Shown here: in pieces, positions 53,347 through 62,378 of the stretch
Position numbering within the stretch: position 1 is the first letter of the stretch
How the letters are laid out: each line of letters begins with the position of its first letter
Assembly: GCF_000341735.1 (NCBI RefSeq)
Contig: NZ_KB455575.1
Span: 588,718 to 652,717, forward strand
Reading direction: 5' to 3'
Length of the DNA: 64,000 nt
DNA from: Methylotuvimicrobium buryatense 5G
GTDB taxonomy: Bacteria; Pseudomonadota; Gammaproteobacteria; Methylococcales; Methylomonadaceae
The notes under the pieces: model-generated
Database searches by the model: none
What the model saw: only the letters and a program-made list of their open reading frames with translations
What the model was told of the DNA's origin: nothing
Program-made: the position numbers and the translations under genes

Positions 53347-53629
53347 GGTTCGTGAAATTTTCAGGAGTTTTGCCGCTCAGAAAGTAAGCGAACGCGATCA
53401 CTTGCGCGACCGCGATATAGAGTTCTCGGGGGATTTCCTCGCCTAGCGGTACCTGAGCCAGAATTCGGGCCAACTCGGGTTCGGCTTGCAGCGGAATGCC
53501 GTGTTGGTCGGCAATGGCCATTATCTGTTCGGCGGTTAGACCTTCGCCTTTTGCGGTGACTTTCGGCGCATGCTTGCCGTCGTATTTGAGCGCGACGGCA
53601 ATATCGGCATTGTAATAGGTCTTCGCCAT
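53336..53629 (-). CDS. Orphan FlhB-like C-terminal domain protein (FhlX/EscU-type)
   Basis: A 97-residue protein equivalent to the cytoplasmic C-terminal domain of the flagellar/type III export switch protein FlhB. YYNADIAVALKYDGKHAPKV, TAKGEGLTAEQIMAIADQHG and IPLQAEPELARILAQVPLGE match well, then EIPRELYIAVAQVIAFAYFL. The NPTH autocleavage site of true FlhB is not present (NADI in its place), and there is no membrane domain. These orphan proteins may replace or modulate the FlhB tail. It lies between queF and psd with an 11-nt overlap into psd; no flagellar gene is nearby. Confidence 0.85.
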   Translation of the reverse strand: MAKTYYNADIAVALKYDGKHAPKVTAKGEGLTAEQIMAIADQHGIPLQAEPELARILAQVPLGEEIPRELYIAVAQVIAFAYFLSGKTPENFTNHDD

Positions 53630-53637
53630 CGAAAAAT

Positions 53638-54027
53638 TTAGGGCAGATGCACCGGTTCCGGCGCTTGCCAGTCGGGGCTTTTATGTTCGGCGATCACATT
53701 CGTGTAAATGCCGCCGCGCACATTGAAATTCGCGCGGATACGCATGAAGTTAGGATGGATCGCCGCGGCTATATGATCGAGAATTTCGTTCGTGACTGCT
53801 TCATGAAATGCGCCCCGGTCGCGGAAGGACCACATATAGAGTTTGAGCGATTTGAGTTCGACGCAGAGTTGACTTGGAACATATTCGATTGTTAGCGTCG
53901 CGAAATCGGGTTGGCCGGTTTTAGGGCACAGGCAGGTGAATTCCGGGATGTCGATGCGAATCGTAAAATCCCTGCCGGGTCTTGGGTTGTCGAAGGTTTC
54001 GAGCTGTGTGCTGGGTTGTGTCGTCAT
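53638..54027 (-). CDS. queF: NADPH-dependent 7-cyano-7-deazaguanine reductase
   Basis: A 129-residue type I QueF that reduces preQ0 to preQ1 in queuosine synthesis. The nucleophilic Cys lies in [17 protein letters not shown], and the Glu-His pair is in [20 protein letters not shown], followed by [11 protein letters not shown]. Length is normal for the unimodular type. It is 8 bases ahead of the FlhB-like gene, so the three minus-strand genes (queF, FlhB-like, psd) form an operon divergent from smc. Confidence 0.96.
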   Translation of the reverse strand: MTTQPSTQLETFDNPRPGRDFTIRIDIPEFTCLCPKTGQPDFATLTIEYVPSQLCVELKSLKLYMWSFRDRGAFHEAVTNEILDHIAAAIHPNFMRIRANFNVRGGIYTNVIAEHKSPDWQAPEPVHLP

Positions 54028-54128
54028 GTATCGATGATAAAAAGCAAAAATAAAAAGTCGAAGTTAATCCGGATATCGTTAATAATACCCGGTTATTTCC
54101 ATTTAAACCAAGCAGCATTGTACCAGTA

Positions 54129-57100
54129 ATGAAACTGGAAAAAATCAAACTTTCAGGATTTAAATCGTTTGTCGATCCGACCGTGATCCCGATTGCCGGC
54201 AATTTAACCGCGATCGTCGGGCCCAATGGTTGCGGCAAGTCCAATATCATCGATGCGGTTCGCTGGGTGATGGGGGAGAGTTCGGCCAAGCATTTGCGCG
54301 GCGGCAGCATGGTCGATGTGATATTCAACGGTTCGGCATCGCGTAAACCGGTCGGTACCGCATCGGTCGAATTAATATTCGATAACAGCGAAGGCAAGGC
54401 CGGCGGCGAGTTCGCGAAATACAACACAATTTCGATCAAACGCCAGGTCAGCCGTGACGGGCAGTCATTGTATGCCTTAAATAATGCACGCTGCAGACGC
54501 AAGGACATTACCGACCTGTTTCTCGGCACCGGGCTCGGTTCGAGAAGTTATGCGATCATCGAACAGGGCACGATTTCGCGCATGGTCGAAGCCAAGCCGG
54601 AAGAACTTCGTGTGCATATCGAGGAAGCGGCAGGCGTTTCCAAGTACAAGGAGCGGCGTCAGGAAACCGAGTCGCGCATGCAGCATACGCGGGAAAATCT
54701 GGAACGTTTGACCGACTTGCGCGATGAAGTCGAAAAACAATTGAAACATCTGCAAAAACAAGCCGAAAAAGCCGAAAAATATACCGGCCTAAAGCAGCAA
54801 GAGCGTCAATTCAAATTGGAATTGCTCGCGATGCGTTGGAATGGTTATCATCAATCCTTGCGGAAATTGGATGATCAGTTACGTGAAGTTGCCGAAGAAC
54901 ATAATCGCTTGTTCGTTGCGGCGCGCGAGACCGACGCCGCGATCGAAGCCGCGCGCGCCGAACATAAGAATCGGCAAGCGGCGATGAATCGCACGCAAGG
55001 CGACTATTATCAGGCGTCCTCCGAAGTCGGTCGTTTGGAGCAAACGATCAAGTTGAATCAAAAAAGCCATGAGGAGATCGTGGTCGAGATTGACCGGCTC
55101 AGGCGGCAACTCGAGCAGTCGGCTAACGAGCTTGATAACGATCAACTGCAGTTGGAGGAAATTAAACAAGCCTTGTTCGAAGCCGATGAAGCATTGGCGC
55201 TGAGCCAGGAGCGCGCCGAGGATGCGGACGCGGCGCGCCAACAAGCGCAGGATGAAAAAAGTACTTGGCAACGGCAATGGGAGTCTTATCTTGCGACAAG
55301 TTCGGGCGCTAAGGAACAAGCAGAAATCGAACGGGTTAAAATCCAACAGTTGGATAGTCAAAGTCGCCAACTGCAAGGGCGCTTAGATAAACTGTATACC
55401 GAGCAGGGCGAATTGACCGCAAGCCATTTACAAGCGGCTATCGAAGACTTGTCTGCAACGGTCGAATTACTTCAAGATCAGCGCGATGAGATGCATGGGC
55501 AACTGGAGGATTTATTGGCACGCATCCAGGAACAACGCCAACAGCTTAAGCAAAATAATCATGAGTTGCACGGCTTGCGCTCCGAGCTGCATGGTATCAA
55601 CGGCAAGATTTCATCGCTGGAGTTGTTGCAGCAACATGCGATGGGGAAGGATAACAAGCATTTGGCCGGATGGTTGGATCGAGCCCAATTGACGGATAAT
55701 AAACGTCTGGCGGAATTGCTCGAAGTCGAAAGCGGCTGGGATCATGCGCTCGAAACCGTACTGGGTGCTTATCTCGAGGCGGTTTGCGTTGAGGATGCCG
55801 AGTCACTGTTTCCAGTATTGCAAAACCTGACCGAGGATTCGGTGACGCTGTTTCAAACTCGAGAGTTCAACGGCGATTCGCAACAAGGCTCATTGCCGGC
55901 ATTGATCTACAAAGTTAAGTCACCTTGGAATTTAGATGGCTTGTTGACCGGTATTTATTGTGCGAACGATTTGGCCGCTGCAAAGGCGATGGCGTCTTCG
56001 CTCAAGCCTTATGAATCGATTATTCTACCCGACGGCACTTGGATCGGTTGCGGTTGGCTGCGTATCATTCGGACTAAAGACAGCAAAACCGGCGTGTTAC
56101 AGCGCGAAAAGGAATTGCGGTCGTTAAAACTTCGCCAATCGGAATTGCAACAACAAATTGAGCAACTCGAGGAGCGGGTCGAAGATGCCGAGCAAGCCTT
56201 GAAAGATGCCGAAGCTCATCGGGAAACCTGGCAGCGCGAGGAAAAAGCACTCGGATCGGAACTATCGGCTAAAAGCGCCGAATTGAGCGCGGAATCGGCC
56301 CGGCACGAGCAGCAACAACGGCGCTTGGCGCAGGTTCGTCACGAAATCGATGAAATCGTCGCCGAAACCGCCGAACAGGCCGAAATGCAAGCCGAAGCCG
56401 AAATGAAATTGCAACAAGCCGAGCAACATTTGTATCGACTAGATGAACAAAAAGAAGCCTTGGAAGAGGCTAACCGGGTTTTGCAAACTAAGCTGCAAAC
56501 CGCCGAAGCTCGAGCTTCGGAAATTAAGCAACAGGTTTTCAGTTATCAGTCGAAGATCGAATCATTGCGTTCTTCAGAGTCTTTGACGACAAAACAAATC
56601 GAACGCTTAAGCCTGCAAAATCGACAAGCCGGCGAGCGTATCGCAGAACTGGAACAAAAGCTCGTCGACACGGCCGCGCCGATTGACGATGAAAAGCTCT
56701 TATTGCAACAATACCGTACCGATAAAGAAAAACTTGAGAAGGATCTGAAGGCCGCGAGAAAATTACTCGAGGAAACCGAACAAACCATCGCCGGTTTAAC
56801 CGAGAGACATACGCAAATTCAGCGCGACTTGGAAAAACGGAAAGCAAGCTTGGACAAGCTTCGTTTCGAGCAGCAAGAGTGTCAGGTTCGGCGGCAAACA
56901 ATCACCGAACAGTTAAATGAAATCGATGCCGAGCCCGAACAGGTATTACAGCGAATACCGGAAGACGCTAATGAAGAGGGCTGGAAATCGCAAGTCGATG
57001 CATTAGCAACTCAAATCGATAAGTTGGGTGCGATTAACCTGAGCGCGATCGATGAATATCAAGTTCAGTCGGAACGCCTGAAGTTTCTCGACGATCAGCA

Positions 57101-57638
57101 TGCCGATTTGACCGAAGCCTTGGATACTCTCACGGAAGCGATCAATAAAATAGATAAAGAAAGCCGGCAGCGTTTTAGGGAAACATTCGATAAAATAAAC
57201 AGCGGTTTGCAAGAAAAATTCCCGAAGCTATTCGGAGGAGGGCAGGCTTACCTGGAATTGACTGAAGTCGATGTATTGGAGGCCGGTGTCAATATCATCG
57301 CCCGTCCGCCCGGTAAGCGGAACAGTTCGATTCATTTGTTATCGGGCGGCGAAAAAGCGTTGACGGCGGTTGCGTTGGTATTTTCTATCTTTGAGCTCAA
57401 TCCGGCGCCGTTTTGTTTGTTGGACGAGGTCGATGCGCCACTGGACGATGCTAACGTGGGCCGTTTTTCGAAAATGGTCGAAGAAATGTCTGCGGCCGTG
57501 CAGTTTTTATTTATATCGCATAACAAGGTGACGATGGAGATTGCAAAACAATTGGCAGGTGTTACGATGAGAGAGCCCGGAGTGTCGCGCATGGTCGCGG
57601 TGGATATCGAAGAAGCAATGAGTCTGGCGGAAAGCTAA
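54129..57638 (+). CDS. smc: Chromosome partition protein SMC
   Basis: A 1169-residue SMC. The N-terminal ATPase half has Walker A GPNGCGKSN at 31-39. Two long coiled coils (about 170-500 and 670-1020) surround the hinge (about 505-640; AELLEVESGWDHALETVLGA). The C-terminal half carries the signature LSGGEKALTAVALVF near 1070 and Walker B FCLLDEVDAPLDD near 1095. With ScpA/ScpB it compacts and segregates chromosomes. The stop overlaps the zipA start by one base (TAATG), the usual gammaproteobacterial order. Confidence 0.98.
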   Translation: MKLEKIKLSGFKSFVDPTVIPIAGNLTAIVGPNGCGKSNIIDAVRWVMGESSAKHLRGGSMVDVIFNGSASRKPVGTASVELIFDNSEGKAGGEFAKYNTISIKRQVSRDGQSLYALNNARCRRKDITDLFLGTGLGSRSYAIIEQGTISRMVEAKPEELRVHIEEAAGVSKYKERRQETESRMQHTRENLERLTDLRDEVEKQLKHLQKQAEKAEKYTGLKQQERQFKLELLAMRWNGYHQSLRKLDDQLREVAEEHNRLFVAARETDAAIEAARAEHKNRQAAMNRTQGDYYQASSEVGRLEQTIKLNQKSHEEIVVEIDRLRRQLEQSANELDNDQLQLEEIKQALFEADEALALSQERAEDADAARQQAQDEKSTWQRQWESYLATSSGAKEQAEIERVKIQQLDSQSRQLQGRLDKLYTEQGELTASHLQAAIEDLSATVELLQDQRDEMHGQLEDLLARIQEQRQQLKQNNHELHGLRSELHGINGKISSLELLQQHAMGKDNKHLAGWLDRAQLTDNKRLAELLEVESGWDHALETVLGAYLEAVCVEDAESLFPVLQNLTEDSVTLFQTREFNGDSQQGSLPALIYKVKSPWNLDGLLTGIYCANDLAAAKAMASSLKPYESIILPDGTWIGCGWLRIIRTKDSKTGVLQREKELRSLKLRQSELQQQIEQLEERVEDAEQALKDAEAHRETWQREEKALGSELSAKSAELSAESARHEQQQRRLAQVRHEIDEIVAETAEQAEMQAEAEMKLQQAEQHLYRLDEQKEALEEANRVLQTKLQTAEARASEIKQQVFSYQSKIESLRSSESLTTKQIERLSLQNRQAGERIAELEQKLVDTAAPIDDEKLLLQQYRTDKEKLEKDLKAARKLLEETEQTIAGLTERHTQIQRDLEKRKASLDKLRFEQQECQVRRQTITEQLNEIDAEPEQVLQRIPEDANEEGWKSQVDALATQIDKLGAINLSAIDEYQVQSERLKFLDDQHADLTEALDTLTEAINKIDKESRQRFRETFDKINSGLQEKFPKLFGGGQAYLELTEVDVLEAGVNIIARPPGKRNSSIHLLSGGEKALTAVALVFSIFELNPAPFCLLDEVDAPLDDANVGRFSKMVEEMSAAVQFLFISHNKVTMEIAKQLAGVTMREPGVSRMVAVDIEEAMSLAES

Positions 57639-58363
57639 TGGATAAAGAAATTTTAAGAATGGTTATTATTGTCATGGGGTTGATTGTGATCGCGGTCATG
57701 TTGCTGTGGTCTTATTTCAAAGGCAAAAAATCCCGGCGGGATGGTTTTTATTTCGATGATAAGGAGTCGGTACGGAATATCGATCCGTCGCTGGCCTTGC
57801 ATCCCGAACACGACGAATTCGACATCGTGCCGCTCGACTCTGCGCAAGACAATGATGATTCGGTCGATTTCAAGGATTATTCGACTGAAACGCGATACGG
57901 CTACGAGCCCGGCAAACAATCGGCAACCGATGTATCGACGCAGTCGCATCAAGCCAAAAAAACGAAAGATCAATTGCCTGCGTTGATTCAATTTAGTTTG
58001 ATAGCTGCCGCGGATGAAGGATTTAACGGCACCGATCTGGCTTTGGCTTTCGACAGTGTCGGATTGGTCTACGGCAATATTAAGATTTACGAACGATTGG
58101 ATAGCAGAGGCTTGGTCGATTTCGGCGTGGCTAGCATGGTTGAGCCGGGCATATTTCCCGACCGGGATATGGAGAAATTCACGACACCGGGTTTGGTGTT
58201 TTTTATGCAGCCGCGTGAAGTCGACGATCCTGTGGCGGTATTCGACGATTTTATCGAAACGATCGATATTTTAGCCGAGGAGTTGGATGGCGTGCCATGG
58301 GACGATAAGCGGCAGCCGTTGACCGACGATACGGTAGAAGTATTGAGGAATCGCTTGTCCTGA
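57638..58363 (+). CDS. zipA: Cell division protein ZipA
   Basis: A 241-residue ZipA. The N-terminal single helix (EILRMVIIVMGLIVIAVMLL, residues 4-23) is anchored in the inner membrane. A short charged/acidic linker (about 35-110) leads to the C-terminal FtsZ-binding domain (about 115-241: LPALIQFSLIAAADEGFNGT, YGNIKIYERLDSRGLVDFGV, FTTPGLVFFMQPREVDDPVA). It tethers FtsZ to the membrane. The linker is shorter than in E. coli. ligA, which often follows zipA, is absent; a strong hairpin ends the unit. Confidence 0.95.
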   Translation: MDKEILRMVIIVMGLIVIAVMLLWSYFKGKKSRRDGFYFDDKESVRNIDPSLALHPEHDEFDIVPLDSAQDNDDSVDFKDYSTETRYGYEPGKQSATDVSTQSHQAKKTKDQLPALIQFSLIAAADEGFNGTDLALAFDSVGLVYGNIKIYERLDSRGLVDFGVASMVEPGIFPDRDMEKFTTPGLVFFMQPREVDDPVAVFDDFIETIDILAEELDGVPWDDKRQPLTDDTVEVLRNRLS

Positions 58364-58365
58364 TT

Positions 58366-58403
58366 AACAAGGTTCGAGACGGATGTCCGTCTCGAACCTT
58401 GTT
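58366..58403 (+). terminator. Strong palindromic terminator after zipA
   Basis: AACAAGGTTCGAGACGGA (58366-58383) is the perfect 18-base inverse of 58386-58403, with only TG between them. It lies 3 bases after the zipA stop. No long T-run follows, but the stem is very stable and should stop transcription or protect the 3' end. Confidence 0.75.
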
Positions 58404-58436
58404 ATGAGCTTTGTTGCGTTTTCGGTTACCCGATAA

Positions 58437-58586
58437 TATACCTTTCGCACTTCAAATTTCGGCGATGCTTAAGTAGATCGGTAAAGGCTTTGCCGGCATG
58501 GATGCTGGCAAAGAGCCTACATGGACGTATTCACGGCGTCCTTTGACGATCACCCCGGCGCCGAATTTTGATCCACGATGGGTATA
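58437..58586 (+). repeat. Dispersed palindromic repeat family A, copy 3
   Basis: A 150-bp element from TATACC to GGTATA. Hairpin arms are TGCCGGCA and TGCTGGCA (one wobble pair) around TGGA with outer GGCT/AGCC, then the core CCTACATGGACGTATTCACG. Confidence 0.92.
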
Positions 58587-58592
58587 AATTGT

Positions 58593-59036
58593 TTATTGAT
58601 TTATTTTCTTATAGCCGGTGACTGGCCATTTGCCTGATGACGATTTTGGAGTCTCTTTAGGAGCTTCAATCGCAATTTCTCCCGCAGCAGCCGACCCTTT
58701 GGCTTGAGTCGATTTTTGAATGTGTTCAACTGCTTCTTCGGCTGGTGGCGTTGCTATGTCGGCATGATCCATTTTGCCATGTTCGATGGAATATTCCAGT
58801 ACTTTAATGGCGGCTTCCAAATGCGCTTTTTCCTCGCCTTCCGCGCTTTCCATTGCTTTCAATGCATGCTCTAAAGCAGCTTCGGCGTGCTCGACCAGAA
58901 TCGGAGCGTGACCCAGTTTGCCGTGCTCGACCGCGGCATGCGCATGTTCCAATGCCACCGCGGAATGATCCTCGGCTATCACCATCTGGCTGGCGCTCAT
59001 CAATAAACCTATGGTCATTGTTTTCAATAGTTTCAT
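58593..59036 (-). CDS. Small metal-binding protein, SmbP-like
   Basis: A 147-residue exported protein: signal MKLLKTMTIGLLMSASQMVI with cleavage near AEDHS. The mature part has a repeating HA(x)n pattern (VALEHAHAAVEHGKLGHAPI, then LVEHAEAALEHALKAMESA, then IEHGKMDHADIATPP), a four-helix His-rich metal-binding design like SmbP of Nitrosomonas. The C-terminal tail is low complexity and Pro/Lys-rich. I chose the ATG at 59036 for the AGAGGG ribosome binding site. It probably binds copper or other metals in the periplasm. It is followed by family A copy 3. Confidence 0.75.
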   Translation of the reverse strand: MKLLKTMTIGLLMSASQMVIAEDHSAVALEHAHAAVEHGKLGHAPILVEHAEAALEHALKAMESAEGEEKAHLEAAIKVLEYSIEHGKMDHADIATPPAEEAVEHIQKSTQAKGSAAAGEIAIEAPKETPKSSSGKWPVTGYKKINQ

Positions 59037-59563
59037 ATTAATACCCTCTTTTGTGATGTTGTTATAGTAAATTTTAAGGAACATAATTAAATATAGCTTT
59101 AGCGACCGATTGCATGTGTAACATAATTAAACGTTCACTTGATTATCCTCGTGTAGTCGAGCAAAGCCGCTTGAAATTCCCTTATGCCACCCAGCTCGAC
59201 CAGATAGGCATTTCGAATCGGTTGCCGAAGTTTTAGGTTGTTTCCGTCCCTTAGTCGATAAATATGCCGTGATGGTTTATTTATCGGTTTCATTGTAAAA
59301 ACGAAATTTTCCAATGTATTCAGTTTTAATGACATTGTTGTAAGTCATTGATATTTAGGCGACTTCATGTCTCCGCTTAAGGATAACGACTCTGCACCTT
59401 GAGGCAAATTAGGCCCGAGCCGTTACGCCACATATCCTTTTTAAGATCGAGTCGAACTTTATTTGATAACTTAAGTCCGCGATGAATAACCCTACACCTT
59501 TTTAGTGAGCTTTAGCAAGGTCTTTAGCCTATTTTGTTTCCGAGAAAATGAAATTGCGGTTCA
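59037..59563. other. Intergenic region without a credible gene
   Basis: A 527-base gap upstream of the SmbP-like gene and downstream of the SRAP gene. A 66-codon frame on the minus strand (59135-59335) has no recognisable motif and weak coding character, so I do not call it. No tRNA, strong hairpin or repeat copy is seen. It may hold the SmbP promoter. Confidence 0.5.
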
Positions 59564-60235
59564 TCAATGCGCTATTTGAATCGGTTGAATGCAAGCTTCA
59601 TCGTTATGAACCGGATTATTGACATGCTGGCTAACCGGCGTCAATTCCATTTGTTGATAACAAATGGCTTGATCGAATGCGAGCACTTCGGTCTCGAATT
59701 TTCGCTTATCCAGCCAATCGCCATAATTTTCAAGGTTGATAATAACCGGCATACGTTCATGAATGTCTGAAACCGGTGCTAAGGCCGGGCATGTAATGAT
59801 CGTGCAGGAGTAAATGGTTTCGTTGCCGTTTTCCCAATGCTCCCATAACCCTGCGAACGCAAATAGCCGATTATCTGGAAAATGCACATGATAAGGTTGT
59901 TTGCCGGTTTCGGTTTGTTGCCATTCGTAAAAGCCGGTAGCGGGAATCAGGCAACGGCGTTTAGAATAAGCGGATCTGAACGAGGGTTTGTCGGCCAAGG
60001 TCTCGGCCCGGGCATTAATTAAGCGGTTGGCGATTTTCGAGTCTTTGCTCCAGGACGGTATCAAGCCCCAATGCAAATAAACGCCTTTGTTGCTACCGTC
60101 CTCCAATTGTACGATGTTCAGAATTTTTTGACCCGGCGGTATATTGTAATCGGTCCGGTAATTCGGCAAACGCTTCAGCCGGAAATGTTCGATGATTGTG
60201 TCGCTCGTCGTGATTAAATTAAACCGTCCGCACAT
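59564..60235 (-). CDS. yedK: SRAP-family (YedK/HMCES) abasic-site processing protein
   Basis: A 223-residue SOS-response-associated protein. The start MCGRFNLIT fixes the catalytic Cys2, which forms a thiazolidine link with abasic sites in single-stranded DNA. Other core residues are NxR in RLINARAETLADKPSFRSAY, Glu in IPATGFYEWQQ, and His in SDIHERMPVII. It protects against double-strand breaks at replication forks. It is divergent from the next gene with only 2 bases between the two start codons, so their promoters lie inside each other's coding sequence. Confidence 0.95.
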   Translation of the reverse strand: MCGRFNLITTSDTIIEHFRLKRLPNYRTDYNIPPGQKILNIVQLEDGSNKGVYLHWGLIPSWSKDSKIANRLINARAETLADKPSFRSAYSKRRCLIPATGFYEWQQTETGKQPYHVHFPDNRLFAFAGLWEHWENGNETIYSCTIITCPALAPVSDIHERMPVIINLENYGDWLDKRKFETEVLAFDQAICYQQMELTPVSQHVNNPVHNDEACIQPIQIAH

Positions 60236-60237
60236 AG

Positions 60238-61134
60238 ATGCACCCTAAACTTATCGCACTCGAAAATCAATTTACACGTTCGATTTTAACAAAGGTTTCA
60301 GCTCCGTGTCTGGACAGAAGGCAGGTCGAGTTATGGATTAAACGCGATGACTTGTTGCATCCTATCGTATCCGGCAACAAATGGCGTAAACTTAAATACA
60401 TACTCAACCATGCCTTGTCGCTAGGTGCGATTAAAATCGTCAGCATGGGCGGCGCCTATTCGAATCATTTACATGCCTTGGCCTATGTCGGCCGCCGGCT
60501 TGGTATTCAAACGGAAGGTTTTATTCGCGGCGAGCCACAGTCGAATCCAACCTTAATCGATTTGCGGCGCTGGGGAATGCGTCTGCAATTTGTATCGCGT
60601 GAAGACTATCGCAATCTCAGGCAATACAAACATTGGAATAGTTTGCCGGGAATCGATACCAACGCTTATTGGCTGCCGGAGGGGGGATCGGTCGATTTGG
60701 CTTTGCAAGGTGTGGCCGAGCTGGTTTCGGAAATCGATATTCCATACGATGTCGTTTGTTGTCCTTGCGGAACCGGAACAACCTTGGCGGGCATTATCGA
60801 AGCGGTTCGGCCCGATGTCCAAGTCATCGGTTTCTCGGCGCTAAAAGGCGGCTCTTTTTTGAAGCGTGATGTAGAGGCGCTGTTGACTCAGCCCCGGGAG
60901 AATTGGGATATCGTCACCGATTATCATTTCGGCGGTTTTGCGCGAACCAAGCCTGAATTAATCGAATTTATCGAGCAATTTTTATACGAGACCTCGGTGC
61001 TACCGGAACCGATTTATACCGGAAAAATGTTTTACGGGATCTACGACCTAATCGAGAAAGGCTTCTTTCCTGCCGGTCGACGAATTGTCGCCATACATAC
61101 CGGCGGCCTACAAGGCAACAGAGGTTTTGCTTAG
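60238..61134 (+). CDS. PLP-dependent D-cysteine desulfhydrase/ACC deaminase-like enzyme
   Basis: A 298-residue fold-type II PLP enzyme. The core is IKRDDLLHPIVSGNKWRKLK with the PLP-binding Lys, SMGGAYSNHLHALAYVGRRL and VVCCPCGTGTTLAGIIEAVR, the phosphate-binding glycine-rich loop. GGLQGNRGF near the end is typical. The family includes D-cysteine desulfhydrase and 1-aminocyclopropane-1-carboxylate deaminase; substrate specificity is not decided by eye. The start is 2 bases from the divergent SRAP start. The next gene follows after 2 bases. Confidence 0.9.
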   Translation: MHPKLIALENQFTRSILTKVSAPCLDRRQVELWIKRDDLLHPIVSGNKWRKLKYILNHALSLGAIKIVSMGGAYSNHLHALAYVGRRLGIQTEGFIRGEPQSNPTLIDLRRWGMRLQFVSREDYRNLRQYKHWNSLPGIDTNAYWLPEGGSVDLALQGVAELVSEIDIPYDVVCCPCGTGTTLAGIIEAVRPDVQVIGFSALKGGSFLKRDVEALLTQPRENWDIVTDYHFGGFARTKPELIEFIEQFLYETSVLPEPIYTGKMFYGIYDLIEKGFFPAGRRIVAIHTGGLQGNRGFA

Positions 61135-61136
61135 GA

Positions 61137-61856
61137 ATGATGAATCAACTCGAAATAAGCCCAGAGCATCAGCATTATAGCCACCGATTATTGCAGCGAA
61201 TACTTGAGCCTGAATTGATGGAAGATCCCAAACAGGTGCAAGCCTATGCGCAAGCCGATTTTTCGGAGCCCAATGATCATTTTATGCAAAATTTGAACGC
61301 CTTGGTTGGCGTTAGTGGTTTCGATGGTTATGCATTGGATTTGGGCTGCGGTCCGGGCGATATCAGTTGCCGTTTTGCAAAGATTTACCCATCGGCTCTG
61401 GTCGATGCATTGGACGGGTCGAAAGCGATGCTTGACTATGCCGAATCAATTATGCCGAGTGAGTTGAGCGCGCGCGTTCGTTTTATTCACGGTAAATTAC
61501 CAACGGTTTCATTGTCTCGAAGCCGTTATGATTTGATTTTTAGCAATAGTCTGTTACACCATTTGCCGGAACCGCAAGCCTTGTGGCACTTTATCAAGCG
61601 CTACGCCGGCAATGGAACTAGGATTGCCATTATGGATTTATTCCGACCTCAAAGCGATCGGCAAGCCATAGAAATTGTTGAAAAATATGCCGCTAAGGAG
61701 CCCGAAATTTTACAACGCGATTTTTATCATTCGTTATTGGCGGCATTTACGCCTGAAGAAATCGAGGAACAATTGCGCGAAGCCGGCCTAAACTTTGAAG
61801 TCGAACGTATTAGTGACCGGCATGTTTTTATTTCGGGAACTATTATTTTCAAATAA
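61137..61856 (+). CDS. Class I SAM-dependent methyltransferase
   Basis: A 239-residue methyltransferase. Motif I is LDLGCGPGDISCRFA near residues 60-75, followed by VDALDGSKAMLDYAESIMP (motif II with its acidic residue) and DLIFSNSLLHHLPEP (motif IV-like). The C-terminus has FTPEEIEEQLREAGLNFEVE. The substrate is unknown. It begins 2 bases after the PLP enzyme stop, probably in one operon. Confidence 0.88.
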   Translation: MMNQLEISPEHQHYSHRLLQRILEPELMEDPKQVQAYAQADFSEPNDHFMQNLNALVGVSGFDGYALDLGCGPGDISCRFAKIYPSALVDALDGSKAMLDYAESIMPSELSARVRFIHGKLPTVSLSRSRYDLIFSNSLLHHLPEPQALWHFIKRYAGNGTRIAIMDLFRPQSDRQAIEIVEKYAAKEPEILQRDFYHSLLAAFTPEEIEEQLREAGLNFEVERISDRHVFISGTIIFK

Positions 61857-61950
61857 TTAAGATCCTAAGCGGCACTCAGTATCGTCAGGCAAATTAACAA
61901 AAATCGTAGCTAGTTAGACCCCCGACACTTATCGTTCCCATGCTCTGCGT

Positions 61951-62084
61951 CACTGCCATTAAGTTAAGCCGTTCGTGGTGAGCCTGTCGAACCATGGACG
62001 GCTTAACTTATCGACCCAGGATTTTTCCATTCATCCTTCGACAGGCTCAGGGCGAACGGAAAAATCCTTAACTTAATGGCAGTG
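61951..62084. mobile_element. 134-bp element with 18-bp perfect inverted ends and 11-bp flanking direct repeats
   Basis: CACTGCCATTAAGTTAAG (61951-61968) is the perfect inverse of 62067-62084. The same 11 bases, ATGCTCTGCGT, lie just outside both ends (61940-61950 and 62085-62095). Inside is a nested palindrome GTTAAGCCGT / ACGGCTTAAC and a GCCTGTCGAACC / CCTTCGACAGGC pair. Removing it restores a palindrome GTTCCCATGCTCTGCGTGGGA. Downstream, CGAGACGC (62125-62132) and GCGTCTCG (62137-62144) form another hairpin. The remaining gap 62145-62378 has no gene that I can see. Confidence 0.8.
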
Positions 62085-62378
62085 ATGCTCTGCGTGGGAA
62101 TGCTTGAGTACCGCTCCAGCTGTACGAGACGCTAGAGCGTCTCGGTCTTCATTCCCACGCTGGAGAGTCTGTGAAAGTATTGGTGAATACATCATAATAA
62201 ATTTATTCACCATGAAGAACATGAAGGCAATGAAGGTAAAATCAATAATATAACTCTTTATGTTACTTCATGCTCTTCATGGTTATTTCGTAATCTTAAA
62301 TACTTTTACAGCCTCTGGAGCGTGGGAGCGATAGGGGACGTGAATAATTAACAATAATCTATTACGGAAATTAATAGT

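Noticed and set aside
59135-59335. 66-codon minus-strand frame
   Set aside because: No recognisable motif, no clear ribosome binding site and poor coding character; not supportable as a gene.
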